From a bacterium (lineage in GTDB: Bacteria; Latescibacterota; UBA2968; GCA-2709665): a DNA stretch of 8,425 nucleotides. Numbering within the stretch: the stretch's first letter is position 1; each line of letters opens with the position of its first letter. Both the position numbers and the translations under genes were made by a program. The stretch lies in assembly GCA_027619145.1 (NCBI GenBank), contig JAQCGA010000144.1, positions 1 through 8,425 on the forward strand, given 5' to 3'. Below, in pieces: positions 6,550-8,425 of this stretch. The notes under the pieces were generated by a model that saw only the letters and a program-made list of their open reading frames with translations, searched no databases and was not told the DNA's origin.

Positions 6550-8425
6550 TTACCAGTTCAGCCGCAGGCCAAAGTGAACCAGCCGCGGGGTATGCGCATA
6601 ACTCCGGTCTCGGGAATCACCATACTGCAAATAATCGGCGTTATCCGGTTCCGGTCCATCCAACCCAATGTAGTTATACAGGTTGCTATTGGTTGGGCTG
6701 GAACGATCTTTCTGATTGAACAGGTTGCGGATATCCGCAAACAACGTGGGTTGCAACCGGCCTGCCACATTGAAAGTCTTCTCAACGGCCAGGTCCGTGC
6801 GCGAGTCCATTGCCCGCTCCTGATAGAACGCGTTGCCTCCGCTCGGCGGAGAGTAGTTGAAGATGGTACCTGTTTCAATACGCGTGGTCATGTTAATACG
6901 CATATTCTTGAACAGGTTACTCACCAGCGCGTGCCCGAACTGGAAATCATCCGGGAACGAGGCCAGCAGAGAAGCAGAACCAAAGTTGCGCCGGTCCCCG
7001 GACTTGGGTCTGGCAAACAACGTGGTATAGCTACCCGTGAGGATCTGCACACCCTGGTCGCCCAGCGCAGAGTCTACCGGACGCAGGCCGTCCCATACGC
7101 CTGTTCCCAGCACACCACCCGGCACACCGCCGTTCGGGGCACCTCTCACACTGTTCTGACCCTGCGTGGCATACTGCACCAGGTCTGCACCCGTCAACGG
7201 CTTCGGGATCTCCCGGCCATCGGCACCGGGGGTGAACTCCACCCAGAAGCCCGGCACATTCACACCACCGTCCGTGTAGGCCGTGGTTCCAGCCAACCGT
7301 ACGGTCGTAGCCGAGTCCAAATACACGTTACGGATCACGTTGCCCAGTTTACCCGTGGTGATCTGCGACCACTGGTAGTTGTACGATACGTTAAACGAGA
7401 AGTTATGCGAGAACGCTTTCCGTACGGACAATTCCATACCACGCGTATCTCCGTGAGCGCCGTTGTCCAGCGTACGGGAATACCGAATGCGGCTGTCCGT
7501 CGGACCCTGCCACGTCTCGTTCGGATACTGGGTAAAGTGGTCTACTTCGCTCTTGTAATACGCCGTCAGAGCACCGGTATAGTCGCTGACAAAGTTCCAG
7601 TCTGCTCCCACCTCAAATGCGGTGGTCTTGGCAGGCTGGAGCAACGCCAGACCGTTCTGGCCGGAATACGTGGTGAACATACTGTTATACCGCTCGGTCT
7701 CATCAATCCGGCTGTTGCCGTTGATGTCCCGGTCGCTGGCTTCAGACTCCGTCCAGTAGTCTTCACCAAAATAATACCACAGGTCCGCCCACTGCAGGAA
7801 CACACCCGTGGAGAAGCGCATCTGCGACCGCTCCGTAATCGGGTGGCTGATGCCTACGCGCGGGCTGAACTTCACGTGCCACGGTGCATCCGTTGTCCAT
7901 CCGGAACCATCCTGGTACGCCCAGTCACGTGCCCGGGTATAATACCGGAACATCGGGGCACCACGGTAGGAACCAAACGTAAGCTGCTTCGTGTTCGGGT
8001 TGAACGAATCCATCCGCAGACCCAGGTTCACAATCATTCCCTGGAACTCCATCTTGTCCTGGATGTAGGCGTTCAGGAAGAACGGCTTGACCGGATCGCC
8101 AATCTGACCTTCATTGGCAATCAACAACAGGCCTTTTGCACCTGGGCTGGAGTCAAACCGGTGGATCATATCGATCTTACTGGTAATGAATTCCACACCC
8201 GTCTTGACGAAGTTGCCCTTGGTCACCTGGCTCGACAGGTCTACCTTGAGGCCCAACCGCTGCCGCTCGGACAATCCCCAGCGGGCAGCCTGGCGGCCAA
8301 TATTAAACCACGCGTCCTTGTCCTGGAAGTTGGCCAGGGTGGTGTCGTGCGAGCCTGCGGCCGTATCCTGCTTCGACACACTCCGCGAGAGACGCACTTC
8401 ATAAAATGTGCGCGGAGACAGCGTG
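6550..8425 (-). CDS. TonB-dependent outer-membrane receptor, C-terminal part (partial, runs off right edge)
   Basis: The frame stays open to the right edge, giving 624 residues of the C-terminal barrel; the plug domain and signal peptide lie outside. A GTG at 8397 is not a likely start because the in-frame residues before it (TLSPRTFYE) continue naturally into YEVRLSRS, a phrase common in these barrels. Typical strands include FFLNAYIQDKMEF with VNLGLRMDSFNP, KFSPRVGISHPIT, GDTRGMELSVRKAF and FADIRNLFNQKDRSS. The protein ends in tryptophan (HFGLRLNW), an aromatic end like that of most outer-membrane barrels. TonB-dependent receptors import ligands such as siderophores, cobalamin or oligosaccharides using energy from TonB-ExbB-ExbD; the ligand here is unknown. 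An EF-hand-like loop DRDINGNSRIDE is encoded at 7699-7734, probably in an outer loop. It is the first visible gene of a likely unit with the secreted protein, as SusC-like receptors often have a surface partner, but the partner here is not a SusD lipoprotein. Confidence 0.87.
   Translation of the reverse strand, partial: TLSPRTFYEVRLSRSVSKQDTAAGSHDTTLANFQDKDAWFNIGRQAARWGLSERQRLGLKVDLSSQVTKGNFVKTGVEFITSKIDMIHRFDSSPGAKGLLLIANEGQIGDPVKPFFLNAYIQDKMEFQGMIVNLGLRMDSFNPNTKQLTFGSYRGAPMFRYYTRARDWAYQDGSGWTTDAPWHVKFSPRVGISHPITERSQMRFSTGVFLQWADLWYYFGEDYWTESEASDRDINGNSRIDETERYNSMFTTYSGQNGLALLQPAKTTAFEVGADWNFVSDYTGALTAYYKSEVDHFTQYPNETWQGPTDSRIRYSRTLDNGAHGDTRGMELSVRKAFSHNFSFNVSYNYQWSQITTGKLGNVIRNVYLDSATTVRLAGTTAYTDGGVNVPGFWVEFTPGADGREIPKPLTGADLVQYATQGQNSVRGAPNGGVPGGVLGTGVWDGLRPVDSALGDQGVQILTGSYTTLFARPKSGDRRNFGSASLLASFPDDFQFGHALVSNLFKNMRINMTTRIETGTIFNYSPPSGGNAFYQERAMDSRTDLAVEKTFNVAGRLQPTLFADIRNLFNQKDRSSPTNSNLYNYIGLDGPEPDNADYLQYGDSRDRSYAHTPRLVHFGLRLNW

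Noticed and set aside
4178..6577. A 799-codon open frame on the plus strand opposite the secreted protein gene
   Set aside because: It mirrors the codon bias of the opposite gene. Its translation is rich in arginine, histidine and isoleucine with no domain, and it has no ribosome binding site, while the minus-strand frame has a signal peptide and recognisable domains.
6550..8397. A complete 615-residue receptor starting at GTG 8397
   Set aside because: It lacks the plug domain and signal peptide every TonB-dependent receptor needs, and the frame continues upstream with barrel-like residues to the window edge.

Overview
All five genes in this window are read from the minus strand, so transcription runs from the right edge (8425) toward the left edge (1). 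The first and last genes are cut by the window edges. The DNA is moderately GC-rich and tightly packed. It suggests a Gram-negative bacterium of the Fibrobacteres-Chlorobi-Bacteroidetes type, probably one of the uncultured phyla such as Latescibacterota or KSB1. That placement is inferred from three things seen together: a TonB-dependent outer-membrane receptor, a secreted protein with a type IX secretion (Por) style C-terminal sorting domain, and a PorV/PorQ-family outer-membrane protein. The exact phylum cannot be fixed from this sequence.

Right block (8425 to about 2869): this looks like one transcription unit of three envelope genes. First is the C-terminal part of a TonB-dependent receptor (8425-6550). 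After an 89-base gap with a strong hairpin comes an 824-residue secreted protein (6460-3986) with a signal peptide, a fibronectin-III-like region and a C-terminal sorting-like domain. After a further 37 bases comes the 330-residue PorV/PorQ-family protein (3948-2956), which starts at GTG behind a strong ribosome binding site. A 14-bp hairpin followed by a T run (2913-2861) probably ends this unit. The simplest reading is an outer-membrane module: a receptor, a protein exported to the cell surface, and the barrel protein of the family that helps type IX cargo across the outer membrane.

Left block (2807 to 1): a multi-span membrane protein of the TMTC type, a GT-C fold glycosyltransferase-like N-terminal half followed by about five TPR repeats (2807-912), lies just downstream of the terminator. 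After a 97-base gap comes a secreted protein with a signal peptide, one PD40/TolB-like propeller repeat and a helical, TPR-like region, which runs off the left edge (811-1). No terminator is visible between these two genes, so they may be co-transcribed.

I found no RNA genes, mobile elements, CRISPR arrays or phage genes. The regions between genes are all under 150 bases and are described through their hairpins and ribosome binding sites.
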